Positions 34,870 through 46,420 of a stretch of 64,000 bases of DNA are shown one piece after another. A program made the translations under genes and the position numbers. The notes below the pieces were generated by a model that did not search any database, was not told the DNA's origin, and saw only the letters and a program-made list of their open reading frames with translations. Numbering within the stretch: the first letter of the stretch is position 1; every line of letters begins with the position of its first letter. The stretch covers positions 29,145,347 to 29,209,346 of the forward strand of contig JAVLUZ010000154.1 in assembly GCA_036768485.1 (NCBI GenBank), written 5' to 3'. This DNA comes from Mermis nigrescens. Taxonomy: Eukaryota > Nematoda > Enoplea > Mermithida > Mermithidae.

Positions 34870-35290
34870 TACAACAAACAAAAAATTTTTAAAACATCAA
34901 AAATATGGTTTGACCGAAAAAAATTTTTAAAACATCCTAAAACAGCAAAAATATAGTTTGACGAAAAAAAATTTTCCAAAACATCACAAAACATCAAAAA
35001 TATGGGTTTGATTAAAAAAATTTTCCAAAACATCCTAAAACATCAAAAATATGGTTTGACGAAAAAAATTTTCCAAAACATCCCAAAACATCAACAATAT
35101 GGGTTTTATTAAAAAAATTTCCAGAACACCCCAGAACATCAAAAATATGATTATGGCTAAACAATTTTCAAAACCATTCTATAACGTCAAAAATATGGAT
35201 TTGATCAAAAAAATGGTTGACAAAAGACATTTTAAAAAAATCCAAAAAATAAAATATGGTTTGTACAAACAATTTTTTTAGAAATATCCC
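34870..35290 (+). repeat. ~50-bp tandem array inside Helitron
   Basis: Diverged units containing AAAACATCAAAAATATGGTT and runs of A and T. Adjacent to, and distinct from, the 51-bp array. Confidence 0.75.
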
Positions 35291-36134
35291 AAAAACATCA
35301 AAAGTCTTGAAAAATAAAAAATACAAGAGACATATTAATTCCATATAGCTATCAGGCCTAACTTCAGCCCGGGCAACGCCGGGCAGCTCAACTAGTCCTA
35401 CTATAAAACTCATTGAATGCGCACAACTCCGGTAAAAATTGTGCTAGTTTGTCAAGTGATATGATTCAGAAATTGTGCCTTTTTCACGTGAAAGATTGAA
35501 CCGATTAAGATTTAAGAAACTAACAGTTCATATCATCAGCATAACTTATTGGTGACGCAGCCATTTTGGCCAAAATCCTTTTAGAATTTCAAACGACATT
35601 CCGTTTTCTAGTAGCGTATTGTCTTTGCGTGAGACATGTGATTGCGAAATATTTTCAAAAAAATGTTTTTTGGACAAGTGTATGAAAAGGCGCAAATTCG
35701 GATAATCTAAAAACTCACAGTTGTGTGGTTCGTTCCAAGCTTTCAAATTCATGCAATAGAGCAGTTATTATTCACAAGCTGTCTGTCGGGCTTAGTTCTC
35801 TTTTTCTACTGTCTTAAGCCGTATTTTTGTTTAAAATTAATCAATTTAAGATGTCTAGAAAATAGCATGAGAGATAAGTCGTGGGGTTAACTAGTCAGCT
35901 GAAAATACCTAGAAACTTTTAGCTGGACTCTGGATTAGATTATTACAGGAAAAATTAAGGTTTTGTTCTGATCGTAATTTTTACCACCACTGTTCTAAGT
36001 GTGCGCTGGATAGCCTCGTTATATACAGATATGGTTTTCTGTTAGATGAAAACATGGGGGAAAAATCTGAAAACGGGTAATAAAAATGAAAATTATTTGT
36101 TGGAAAAATTAGTATTTATTAAAAAAATAGGTAG

Positions 36135-36389
36135 AAAACTTTTTTACGCAATTCTCTGACCAAACAATTGAATTTTTTAGTGTCTGTGCTGCGTCATATT
36201 GAAAAATGGCTCGAATTTGCACACAATCATTCAATATGTATTATGAGTAAGAAATTCGAAAGTAGAAAAATTAACCAATTTCGCTCATTGTTGCGGGCTA
36301 AGCTCAATCTTACTACTTCAATAATTTCGGAAAGCACGAAACTTGCTTTTGCTTCAATTTCAAATTTTGTATCAAGTTTAAATTTTTAA
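36135..36389 (+). CDS. Candidate exon 2 of AKH-like gene (copy 2)
   Basis: Counterpart of 7850-8104, with a TAG acceptor at 36132-36134 and a TAA stop. It is open throughout, but the ATG seen in copy 1 is CTG here, so it could only be translated as an internal exon. The Helitron lies between it and exon 1. The fit to known RPCH precursor C-termini is partial (one Cys instead of two). Confidence 0.36.
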   Translation, partial: KTFLRNSLTKQLNFLVSVLRHIEKWLEFAHNHSICIMSKKFESRKINQFRSLLRAKLNLTTSIISESTKLAFASISNFVSSLNF

Positions 36390-37074
36390 TTTTTAATATT
36401 TTGTGAATAATTCATGTAACACTATAAACATTGCGTTACCAAATGCTAAAACTCCAACCAGTTTATCTTCTCAGGGAACAACAAATACATGTAAATGTAG
36501 ATTTTCTTTTCATTTCAAGTAGGATAATTCTCTCAGTTCGCATCTATTTTGTTAGATAAGTCAAAAAGATTACTTATTTTCGCAAATTGTTAAATGTTTC
36601 TTGTTTAATCTTCTAGGTTTACAAATTTCACCTTTACATTTTCAATCATTTTCTTTCAATTTAGGAAAGTGCATAGAAAATGATGCATCAGAAAAGGTGC
36701 AACTGATTTGTTTCATCGATTGGAGGAGATAAGAATCAAAAGCATGATATATAAGGCATCATGTTGAATGCGAGTTTGTACATAGACAATTGTAACGTTT
36801 GAATGTGAATGTTACCTTGTGCACCTACTCTTGAAGCTCTTGTATTTATAATGATTGTACTTTTATCTTGTATATCGTATGAAAACTTATTTATACGTGC
36901 GTATAATACCTGAGAATATGAGAATATGTATTAAATATTTTTGGAACTAGTCTATGTATATAAGTCACTGATTGGCTATTTCTAACATAACAATCAATAT
37001 CTAATAAATAATGCAAGAGATCTTTTCGTCAAGAAAGCGAGCGAATTGCCTAAGCCAAAGATTATTACCCGCTT

Positions 37075-37220
37075 GACCCACCGCCCCGCTAGACCCACTT
37101 TTTCGTCCCGCTAGACCCACCGGAAGTCTCGCTAGACCCACCACATGCATAATGAGGCGTCTCACTAGATTCACCATTCTGCGACCGTCCAGCTAGTCCC
37201 ACTGTCTCGGAAGACCCACC
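37075..37220 (-). repeat. GTGGGTCTAGCGGGAC-type array (copy 2)
   Basis: Same array as 8826-8960, with one more unit near 37120. It directly abuts the left end of the X copy at 37245. Confidence 0.75.
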
Positions 37221-37244
37221 CGAAAAAATGAAGACTACATGTGA

Positions 37245-38478
37245 AATATAAGATTTTGCTAAGCCATATTGGCTGATGTGAAATCTATATTCCACTAACA
37301 AACAAATTAGACTTTACATATGCAGTGTTCATTCTGTTTAACTAAATACAGCTCGTTGTAAGCGTATAAGGCGGAGCTTGCTCACGCCCAAACAGCGTTA
37401 GCTAGGTACATAACTCAGTGTTCTTGAAAGCGAGTAAACTTTAATATAAGCGGAAGAAGAAGTGATCAAAAGAATTTGATTTATCGCGTGCGAACGTGTT
37501 ACAAGATAAGCGCATAAAGGGGATCTAAAACGAAATACTGTGACTAAGTAATATACAGTGCGCTGAAGAAAAAAACAGATCCCGGTCGATGAGTGAGAGT
37601 TGAGCATGATCAACTTGTCTTAAATCCCTCTAGCCTTCGTTGGGTTGTATTCCCAAAAACCGCGATTGTTGCGACAACCTCGCGTCTGGTTGAATTTGCT
37701 GCCGCGTCCTTGAGGCTTTCTTGTAAGGAATATGATAAAATTTTGGGTAACGGGAGGGTGGGCATATGTAAGGTCTATTTTATTTGTTAGTGGAATATAG
37801 ATTTCACGTCAGTCAATATGGCTTAGCAAAATCTTATATTCCACTACACAAACAGATTAGACTTTACATATGCATGTTCAAAGCGTTTGCATACTTTTTG
37901 TGAGAGGACGACATTATCATGCATATTTGGAATAATCTTCAATATTTTGATTATAAAATTTGGAAAAAGTAGATTTGTAAGACCAGTTAGCACCTTTCAA
38001 AATATCTGAAATACTCAACCCGCTTTTTGCGGCTTTTGAAGAAGAAGCTGATCGAACGGAGTGGGCCTTAAATTTATTGCAATCAATTTCTGCTAGTTTA
38101 AGTGTTTCTTGAGCCCATCTTGAAACCGATGTCGTTTCTATTCCGTATATGGTTTGATTAAAGATAGAAACAAGTTTGTTTTGGTGAGTTTTAGTCATTT
38201 CGGGTACCGTAAACGAAATATAATTATCGAAAATTCGAATATAATTTACATTAATTTTGAAGACCCGGAACACGTTTGGGGGCTAAACAAGGCCAACAAC
38301 ATAACGGTTTTAAATGATAGTAATTTTCGGTTTGTTACGTGACTAAAATCAACTTCATCGAGATATAATCCTTTCAAAAAATTTATTTTTATGTCAACGT
38401 CCCACGTGTCAGCATAGCGAAGTAGAGGAGGGTCAGCACAAAAAATACTTTTCATGAGGCGTGGTAAAAGATGATGAC
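37245..38478 (-). mobile_element. Truncated duplicate of DIRS element X
   Basis: Carries the terminal repeat, ICR (about 37760-37870) and recombinase C-terminus of X. A frame of 118 residues (37917-38273) includes AHSVRSASSSKA (HxxR) and a final FSKFYNQ Tyr. The SPQTCSG substitution of the first catalytic Arg is also here, in a frame shifted at about 38250. Cut at 38478 by the duplication breakpoint, not by retrotransposition. Confidence 0.8.
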
Positions 38479-39894
38479 AGTAGTATATAGGGGGGTCGCA
38501 AGCGTTTTTCGCAGGGCCGCTCTATCCTTAAGCATTACAGGTTGACCGCCCCCGCATTTTTTGCAGGGCCGCTGGCCCGAAGGTCCGCCTTTGGCTACTT
38601 TCGGGAAAAGAAAAAAGTATGGGTCACTGGGGGCCGAACGGCAATCAAAGCGAACTACAGTCTGACGCATAACCACATGCCATGAGCGTAGCTACGTGGA
38701 GGCACTTGAGGCACGTGCCTACCCTAGAAAAATTTCGAATTATGTTTGGCCACAACTTTACTGACTATGAACTATTACAACTTTGTGTTCTGTTACTGTA
38801 GGTGTTAACATTGTCTTAGAGTTGTTGCCTCGCCTGTCTTGCTTGGCGGCGTCGATTCTTTTCTTGTAGTGCTGTATCACCATGAAACGCCAGGCGATTT
38901 TGTTTGATTTTTTAATCAGCCTGTTAGAGCCAGGCATGCCTCCTCAGAGTCTAGCTCAAGTAATCCACCATATTCGATAAATGGCGATGAGAATGAAACG
39001 ATTGCTATAGCGGTGGTGTTCATGCCTCAGATCATAGGCGTAGCCATGATTTTTGCAAGGGGGAATCCAAAAAGAATTTTTCCGTCTGAAAACTCATAAA
39101 ATGGACCAGACCTCTAAATAACGTGTTTCCAGGGCTTTTCAAATCCTCCTGCACTATTTATGCAATCGAAAAATTAATTTTTTCATTTAAATTTTTTACG
39201 TTTTTGACGGAAAAAATGTTTATTATGCGCTGGAAGCAGTGTTTTTTGTACCAGGTTCGTTTGTACGTGTATGTACAAAGATGGTCCCCAAAAGCAGGGG
39301 CGTAGCCAGGGGGAAGGGGGAATTTCCCCGGGGAAAATTTCGAATTTTTATAAATGGAGCTATACGGTTGCGTAACGCTGTCCTGCGACGATATTGTTGT
39401 GAATAAACCATAAATTCGGCGCTTCGCGCCGATTTATTTTAGTTTTCACCATTATTTTAACTTAATGGCAACAAACAAGAGAGAGACAAAACAAGAAAAT
39501 ATCTATGGTTTAGAAAAATACAGTAAATTTGGTAAAACATAAATACATGATAAAAGAGTGACAGAACAAAAGGACATACAGATCACGGAGTGTGATACAA
39601 GTAGGTATGCTTCAACAATAAAATTGTAAAATCAATATTTAGCAGCTCTTTTTTGAACGAACCAACGTTAGGAGAAGCGACGACATGATCAGGTAACTTG
39701 TTCCAAATTTTTGAATATCTTTAGGAAAAGTTATTGAAGTGAGCATATTTGCAACGGACAACTGCTAAAGTAAGTTGATAAGGAAAACCGTTGATAATTT
39801 GATACAGAAGACATAGACATATGTAAAGATAAAGAAAATAAAATATAAAAAATATAATAACAAAGAATAAAGCGTTTGTCGCCAGGGTGTGGGT
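38479..39894. other. Unassigned sequence with repeat ends
   Basis: Starts with GC-richer DNA (38479-38690) not seen elsewhere in the window. GCGTAGCC-type hAT-like termini occur near 39010 and 39295 (CAGGGGCGTAGCCAGG), and a GGCGCTTCGCGCC hairpin at 39418. No paired ends, and no gene recognised. Confidence 0.45.
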
Positions 39895-40690
39895 AAAATC
39901 CGGAAACGGAAACGGAAACGGAAACAATGGGTAAAAGCCGGAAACGAAAACGGAAACGGAAACGGAAACAACGGGTAACAACCGGAAACGGAAACGGAAA
40001 CAATGGGTAAAGGCCGGTACCGGAAATGTAAACGGACCAAAGTGGCGGAACCGGGGTTTTCCAAGTAGGACCCATCAGGGTCAACACCCCCAGCCCCGTT
40101 TCTGCCAAATTTTCTCCAACTGAAGGGGGGTTTAGGGGCTCGGAAACGGGTTACCCCATTATTCGTATGCGAAGGTGACCCCGGTTCCGTCAGGGATTTC
40201 TCCGCCCTGGGGGCGGTCCAAAGTGGCGAAACCGGGGTTCCCCAAGTAGGGCCCATCAGGGTCAACGCCCCCAACCCCGTTTGCGCCAAAATTTCTCCAA
40301 GTGAAGGGGGTTTGGGGGCTCGGAAACGGGGTACTCCATTATTCATATGTGAATCTGACCCCGGTTCCGTTGCGCTACTTTTGAGCGCCCTTAGGGCGGA
40401 GAAACCCCCGACGGAAACGGGGTCACCTTCGCATATGATTAATGGGGCACCCCGTTTTCGAGCCCCTAAAGCCCCTTCAGTTGGAGAAATTTTGGCAGAA
40501 ACGGGGCTGGGGGTGTTGACCCTGATGGGCCCTGCTTGGAAAACCCCGATTCCACCACTTTGGTTCGTTTCCGTTTCCGGTTCTGGCTTTTACCCATTGT
40601 TTCCGTTTCCGGCTTTTACCCGTTGTTTCCGATTCCGTTTCCGGCTTTTACCCATTGTTTCCGTTTCCGTTTCCGGATTTTACTTTTCCC
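39895..40690. repeat. Inverted repeat with GGAAAC-tandem ends
   Basis: Left arm about 39895-40190, right arm about 40390-40690. Outer parts are runs of (C)GGAAA(C) hexamers broken by GGGTAA; inner parts share the CCCATCAGGGTCAACACCCC stretch and its complement. A second direct copy of that segment sits in the middle (40200-40330). GC-rich against its surroundings. Long open frames are artefacts of the hexamer. Probably a foldback transposon of unknown class. Confidence 0.7.
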
Positions 40691-41089
40691 CTTGTTGCCA
40701 TGAGAAGATTAAGTACCTTTTTGCAAACATTTCTAGTCAAGAGAAATTCAAAAGTATGGAGAAGATTCGTTCGCTTTGTGCAGATTGCGTTTTTAAGAGC
40801 TGTCTTAGCACTGGGAACATGACAAGTCTACTAAATATTCGCACCTCATGCGTGTTAAGAACAGTCATTCTGGCATGAAAATATCAGAAAATTTCTGCGC
40901 TGCGCGCCAGTCTATTTAATCTATTCATCAGTTGAATTAAAGACCATGATTCGGACGATTCTATGAAAATTTCAACATCGAAATTCAATATTTCAGTGCA
41001 TAATTTGGCGAAATTTTCCGTGGCTCTGCCGCGGACCCCGCTGGGGGCGCTTGAGCACGCCACCCAAGACCCCCAGCCCAAAAAGATTT

Positions 41090-41810
41090 TGGGGGCGACA
41101 AAAACTGTAAAAAGGTGTAAAATTCCCAGAAATTTTAGGCGCTTCGCGCCGAAATGAGTAATTGTTTGTCCTACATATCTTTAAAATGGCAGAATTTGCA
41201 TTCAGAATGGAAGAACGTCAAAATTTTCTCGGCGCTTAGCGCCGTTTTAAAACAATTCTCAGTGATTTTTTCCTTTTAGAGACCCAGAAATTAGCTGAAA
41301 TATACTACCAAAAGTCGAACAACTCTTTTTACCACACTAAAATCGCTACTGTACCATATTATAGTACCCAAAAATTTGTGTGTACATAATGTACAAAGAT
41401 TTTTGGGAAGACAAAAACTGTAAAAAGGTGTAAAATTCCTAAGTTTAGGCGCTCCGCGCCGAAATGAGTAATTGTTTGTCCTACATATCTTTAAAATGGC
41501 AGAATTTGCATTTAGAATGAAAAAATGTCAAATTTTTCGAAGCTTCGCGCCGTTTTAAAACAATTCTTATTGAGTTTTGCCCTTAGAGACCCAGAAATTA
41601 GGTAAAATACACTACCAAAAGTCGGACAAGTCGGTTTTTACCACAATAATATCGCTATTGTACCATAATGGAAAAATGTCAAATTTTTCGTCGCTTCGCG
41701 CCATTTTGAGACAATTTTTAGTAATTTTTGGCGTCAGAAACCCAGAAATATGCTAAAATACACTATCAAAGATCGGAAACCCTGTTTTACCACACTAAAT
41801 CGCTACTGTA
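41090..41810 (+). repeat. ~313-bp tandem repeat with GGCGC hairpins
   Basis: Two full units (starting near 41100 and 41413) and a partial third. Each carries AAACTGTAAAAAGGTGTAAA, a GGCGCTTCGCGCC-type hairpin, and ATCGCTACTGTACCA. Variation in the hairpin loop is compensated or lost in different units. Confidence 0.75.
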
Positions 41811-41885
41811 CTACATCATAGTACACAAAAATTTGGACTTGCGATGATCAACATTCACAGAGATAAAGATTGATATCAATGCTGT

Positions 41886-42637
41886 TGTAACAAAGGATGC
41901 TTGCTGTGGGTCATATAACATAATATAATATAGCCTCCATTTCTAGGAGTTAACAATCAATAATCAATTCAATAACACATACCCACTAAACCAGGAGTAT
42001 AGATTCGGGTAGTCACCAGCTCGGACTGAGCTGTCTAGTGAGAACAAAACCGGTGCTGTTGGGCGAACCCAACAGCCTTTATCAGCGCTGACTCCTCAAC
42101 TGGGTGCATAAACCACTGAGTGAGGAACGGTTCATTGCTGGAAATTTGTCTCCTCCTTATAAGAGACAGAAACAATTACTGTGGCAATCAGCGATAGCTG
42201 TTGCTTAAGTTGGCAGCTGTCATGTATGCGTGACATCTCCCTTCTTTAATTTGGATCGTCCTCGATCCAAGGGAGGAGTTAGTTGGGGTCTCACCAGAAA
42301 TGTGACTTTCCCAGATTGCCCCCCATGTAAGAAAGGATGCCTGGTGTGGGTCATATAACATAATATAATATAGCCTCCATTTCTAGGAGTTAATAATCAA
42401 TAATCAATTCAATAATACATACCCACTAAACCAGGAGTATAGATTCGGGTAGTCACCAGCTCGGACTGAGCTGTCTAGTGAGAACAGCGCTGACTCCTCA
42501 ACTGGGTGCATAAGCCACTGAGCGAGGACCAGTTCATTGCTGGAAACTTGTCTCCTCCTTATAAGAGAACGGAACAATTACTGTGGCAATCAGCGACAGC
42601 TGTTGCTTAAGTTGGCAGCTGTCATGTATGCGTGACA
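41886..42637 (-). mobile_element. Miniature LTR retrotransposon (TRIM), Gypsy-like
   Basis: Two direct repeats, 41886-42235 (350 bp) and 42326-42637 (312 bp), around only 90 bp. Read on the minus strand each LTR starts TGTCACGC and ends TTACA, with a polypurine tract (AAAGAAGGGAGA) directly before the 3' LTR and a TGG-starting primer-site position after the 5' LTR. CTGT flanks both sides (41882-41885, 42638-42641). No coding capacity, so it depends on another element. The second LTR has an internal deletion near 42486. Confidence 0.8.
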
Positions 42638-42956
42638 CTGTTCTTGATGATTTCATGATTTTAAAGCCAATAACGAAGCGTCTTAAAAATTTGCATTTTG
42701 TTAAGTTACTTGGCAAAAATGATGGTGTTTTTAGCTTTCCACAGTGAGATCTACTGACTCAGAAAATTTAAAGTTTAACTTTTTTGCTGTATGTATATGA
42801 ATAGGCGCAAAGCGCCCAAAAATTTTAGGCTTATTCAAAAATGTGCTAAAATCTATTCAGGCGGTGATTCAGATGAGCTTTAAGTATTTTCTATTTTTTG
42901 TTTGAAAGATCCCTGTAAAAAATACTGGTACTTCCAGAATTTTGGGGGCCAATCCC

Positions 42957-43122
42957 CAGGCACGTAGCTGGCCGTCCTATTTTGGAGGGACTAACATCAA
43001 TTTTGGGGGACCAAGCCCATAAAGGCCAAAAATAGCACAAAAATGTTCAAAAGGTCCTATTTTTCCGATTCTTCTGAATTTTGGGGGATCCGGACCGGAC
43101 TCCCCCCAGAGCTACGTGCCTG
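42957..43122. mobile_element. hAT-like MITE, second copy
   Basis: 166 bp with the same ends as 23155-23317 (CAGGCACGTAGCTGG and inverse). Flanked by CCAATCCC and CTAATCCC, 7 of 8 matching. No transposase. Confidence 0.82.
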
Positions 43123-43450
43123 CTAATCCCCCAATCCTCATAGCTGTTCTAGTAGCAACCTGATGCTTTCCCTGATTGGTTAGGCGGTCATTTGATTTGT
43201 GATCCATATGGTACTTAATGCAACAGCCAGTACATTTGTTCGATTTCTAAGGTAGGTAGCTAATGATTGTGTCTGAAAATTGACTATTCGTTTTTTGGGC
43301 GGTTGGACTGAGCATCATATGCGATTAGTAGGAATAAAATACTGAATTGACTAAACAATTCAAGATTTATAGCTTTTTTGTTTTCTAGCAAACTTTTATT
43401 GCTAATTGCTATGAATTTGTTACATTCACACTTATACATATGCGACCTAT

Positions 43451-43550
43451 GCATCTATACATCGACTTAAGCATCTATACATCGACCTAAGCATCTATAC
43501 ATCGATCTAAGCATCTATACATCGATCTAAGCATCTATACATCGACCTGA
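43451..43550 (+). repeat. 20-bp tandem repeat
   Basis: Five units of GCATCTATACATCGACCTAA with single-base variants, exact period 20. Confidence 0.95.
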
Positions 43551-44030
43551 GCGGGAGCGACCTCGACCTAAGCAGCTTGAAACACCTTTTCAGATATACT
43601 AAGCCTAACCCTGAGTATAATAGAAGCAGAAACTTAGATTTTCGTATATCTTATCGGGTAAAACCGAAAAAACATGCAAAAAAATATGAAAATTTTTTTA
43701 AGTTTTTTAAAATTTCAAACAGCTTTCCGCGCCTTTTTTCTTTTTTATCCTTAATTGCTATGCTTCCTTCCGTAATTTCAGCCCATATTATTTATTTCTG
43801 ACAAATGTGTAAGTCATTGGATCGAGCCGTTTAATCGTCCCACGCAACACTCAAATCGAGAGTTGCCTGCAACTTTGCAAGTATGGCTCAGATTTTCACC
43901 AAATTTTTTTTCCGCGCTCCAATTTATCATGTTCTACCATTTTGGCAAAAAAAGTTTGGCATTCCTTATTCGTTTTGCACCTTTTCCAAAAGTACCATAT
44001 TCTTAAGTTTAGCCGGCAAATAGATTGCGC
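43551..44030. other. Unassigned AT-rich DNA
   Basis: Nothing recognised. The 74-residue frame at 43577-43801 is low-complexity and unsupported. Confidence 0.4.
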
Positions 44031-44567
44031 TCACGTGTGCCCCATCAAAAAATTCCCGTAATCAACCTTTTTCAAATTTCTCTTAAATGTCTCAACATTT
44101 GGAGAACTTCCAATACATTGTGGAAGATCGTTCCAAATTCTGGCTGATATAGTAGCAAAACAATACTTTTTACAATCAAGTCGAAATTTTTCTAAATAGA
44201 TCTGATTTGCAAATGCATTTCTAGTACGCGAATGATCATAAAACTTATAAAAATCTTCAGAAGGCAAGAGATTATTGTGAATAATATTATACGTAACAAT
44301 TAAATCAAAATAAATTCTACGGAGTTCAAGCCTCTCTAAATTTAAGGCTTTTAACCTTTCATCATAAGAAAGTCCCATATATCCAATTAACCTTTTAGTA
44401 AATTTTCGCTGTACCCGTTCAACCCTGTTGATATCAGAAAGCAAATAGGGGCTCCATACAGTTGGAGCATACTCTACTAAAGGCCGAATATAATTCATAA
44501 AAGGAAGAACCAACATTTTAAGATCACGTGATTCAAAACATTCGAAAATCAAAGCACTCATTTTCAA
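44031..44567 (-). pseudogene. Non-LTR retrotransposon RT C-terminus (CR1/Jockey-like)
   Basis: 178-residue fragment of the post-catalytic region of a LINE reverse transcriptase. The NYIRPLVEYAPTVWSPY motif, then RVERVQRKFTKRL and LNLERLELRRI, are characteristic of this tail. It ends at a stop at 44031. The catalytic palm is missing, as in 5'-truncated LINE copies. Confidence 0.85.
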
Positions 44568-44788
44568 AGCTTTTGCTGATATATTTGTACAATGACAACT
44601 AGATGATAAGTTTGTTGTTAAGGAAGCACCTAAATCTCGAATTGAGTGGACTGACTGGCTAGTGGCTAGTCATCCGCATTCCTCCTCAATATCCCTCGAC
44701 CTCGTTCACCTGTAACTTCACTACTTACACATTAAGTCAAGTCAAATCGCTTGCTATTCAGTCAGTTCTCGTCGTGTCTTTGTAACGA

Positions 44789-45112
44789 TTGAATTTGTTA
44801 TATCTTGAAAGACTCGAAACACGGCGCATCTATTTTGACCCTACTTTTGCTTTTAGGATAATTAAGGGACAGTTGCTTTCTGTTTCAGATTTTTTCGAAT
44901 CTGCACCTAACAGGGGTACTAGGTCAAATAAGGACATAAAGTTGTGTATTGGAAAATCTCATTTGGATTGTAGAAAGAACGATTTTGCAAACAGGGTAGC
45001 TAGAATTTGGAATACATTGCCACAATGTATTGTTGACTGCAGAAATTTTAAACAGTTTAGGGTTATGGTTTCAAAGCTTAATTTATTAGAATTTCTTAAG
45101 AGGCGTACGTAA
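44789..45112 (+). pseudogene. Second LINE RT C-terminal fragment, opposite orientation
   Basis: 107 residues related to the fragment at 44031-44567: LERLETRRIYFD, then NRVARIWNTLPQCI. It ends at a TAA after KRRT, followed by a 3' region with a short ATT run near 45385. The two fragments are head to head, about 220 bp apart. Confidence 0.8.
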
Positions 45113-46151
45113 GTGCACTGCCTGCACGCCTTGGCTTTGCTTACCAATACACTTTACTTTTTTGCATTTATTTGACAAGTTTCACTAATTTTTGTTCATT
45201 TAGCTCATCAATTTCACCTGATTTTTATTTTTTGTGTTTAACAGTAACCACATGTAATGCAATAGGTCTTATAGAACGTATAACTTGAATTCTCCCATGT
45301 TGTTCTCATATGCTTCTATTTGCGTGCACATTTCACATTATTGGGTACGTAAACTGTAATATTTAAAGTAACTCAGCCAGTAAATATTATTATTATATGG
45401 CCTCTAAAAAACCAAGATAATTGTAGCCTAAAAAACCACTTGTAACCTAAGAAAACCAGTACCGATTTTTATAAAACTTAGTAGGAATGTTCCTCCTAGA
45501 GACCTATACGTGTTGTCCAACCCTTATTTTCTCAAAAGGATAGGAACTCCCTCCAAAAGTGGAAAAAGTTCGATTTTGACCTAAAAAACCACTTTAACCT
45601 AAAAAAGACCAATGCTAAGTACATTTAGTATTGTTTTCTTGTAGGGGACGTTGAAGTAACTAGGCTAGAGTTGTTTCTGCAAGTTAAACATTTTTTTTGT
45701 AAAAATAAGAGGATTATTAACAAAAATCAAACAAAAATATTGATCTTTTGTAACTTTGATTAAATGGAAGAAAATACAGGTAAAAATTGATTTTTTTTCA
45801 AAAAGTCCAATAAACTAATGCTCACTGCAAGCTATGAACATCACATCACACGGATTTTTAAGGTTAGTTTTTTAGGTTACATGGTTTTTAGTTCTCAATT
45901 GGATTTTGCTGGGTTTTTTTTGTATATTTCACTTTTGATCGAATTCTTTTTCAAGACAAAAGGGATTTATGAAATTGGTTCATTATCGATAAGATGGGGC
46001 TCTGACTGGAAATTGCTCCGATTACAAAATGCGTTTAAAGTGGTAGATATTTAACTGCAGTAGTTGATTTGAATAAATTTTAGTCGCTTTCTTATTTATC
46101 AACTGTACATATCATTTGTCCGGTTTTGTCCGGAATTTACCTGTGCTCTTG
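45113..46151. other. LINE 3' region and unassigned DNA
   Basis: The first ~290 bp are the probable LINE 3' UTR ending in ATT repeats. After that, AT-rich DNA with loosely repeated CCTAAAAAACCAC near 45430-45600. No exon recognised. Confidence 0.4.
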
Positions 46152-46420
46152 ACCACACCTGGGCGTGGGGGTTTGTGGGGGTATGCACCCCTCAGAAACC
46201 AAAATACTCCCCCCCAGAAATCAAAATACTCCCCAGAATTCAATTTTTGAAAAATTTTTTTCGTTTTTTTCGCAATTTTTTGATGCTAATGGATAGTTCT
46301 TGATGAGAAACGTCGAAAAATGGTGTTTTTATCGCCATACCACCATTTTTAAGACCATTTTTTGACCTTCAAAAATTTTGCACCCCCCCCCAGAATTTTC
46401 TTGCTGCCCACGTATGCTCT
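46152..46420 (+). repeat. Dispersed GGGCGTGGG repeat, third locus
   Basis: Same family as 6365-6620: starts TGGGCGTGGGGGTTTG, contains the CGCAATTTTTTGATGC stretch, ends near GCTGCCCACGTATG. The two ends are loosely inverted (GGGCG / TGCCC), suggesting a small DNA transposon. Confidence 0.6.

Larger units (their letters stand above)
34046..35395 (+). mobile_element. Non-autonomous Helitron in the AKH-like intron of copy 2
   Basis: 1350 bp. Starts TCTACTATATATTTT, ends CTAG, with a GCCCGG...CCGGGC hairpin about 11 bases before the end, and sits between A (34045) and T (35396) with no target duplication. These are the standard Helitron features. Copy 1 at 7110/7111 is the exact empty A-T site. 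The interior has a GTTTGTTTGTATGTATG stretch near the 5' end and two tandem arrays. No Rep/helicase gene. Confidence 0.9.
30458..38478 (+). repeat. Segmental duplication, copy 2
   Basis: Direct copy of 3185-10216. It ends inside the recombinase of X, abruptly followed by unrelated GC-richer sequence at 38479. It has acquired the Helitron at 34046-35395. It lacks the small insertion present at 3210-3473 and about 38 bp present in copy 1 near 7068-7105. Confidence 0.85.

Noticed and set aside
39765..40878. Long Pro/Phe/Val-rich frames (up to 193 residues)
   Set aside because: Created by GGAAAC hexamer runs and the inverted repeat.
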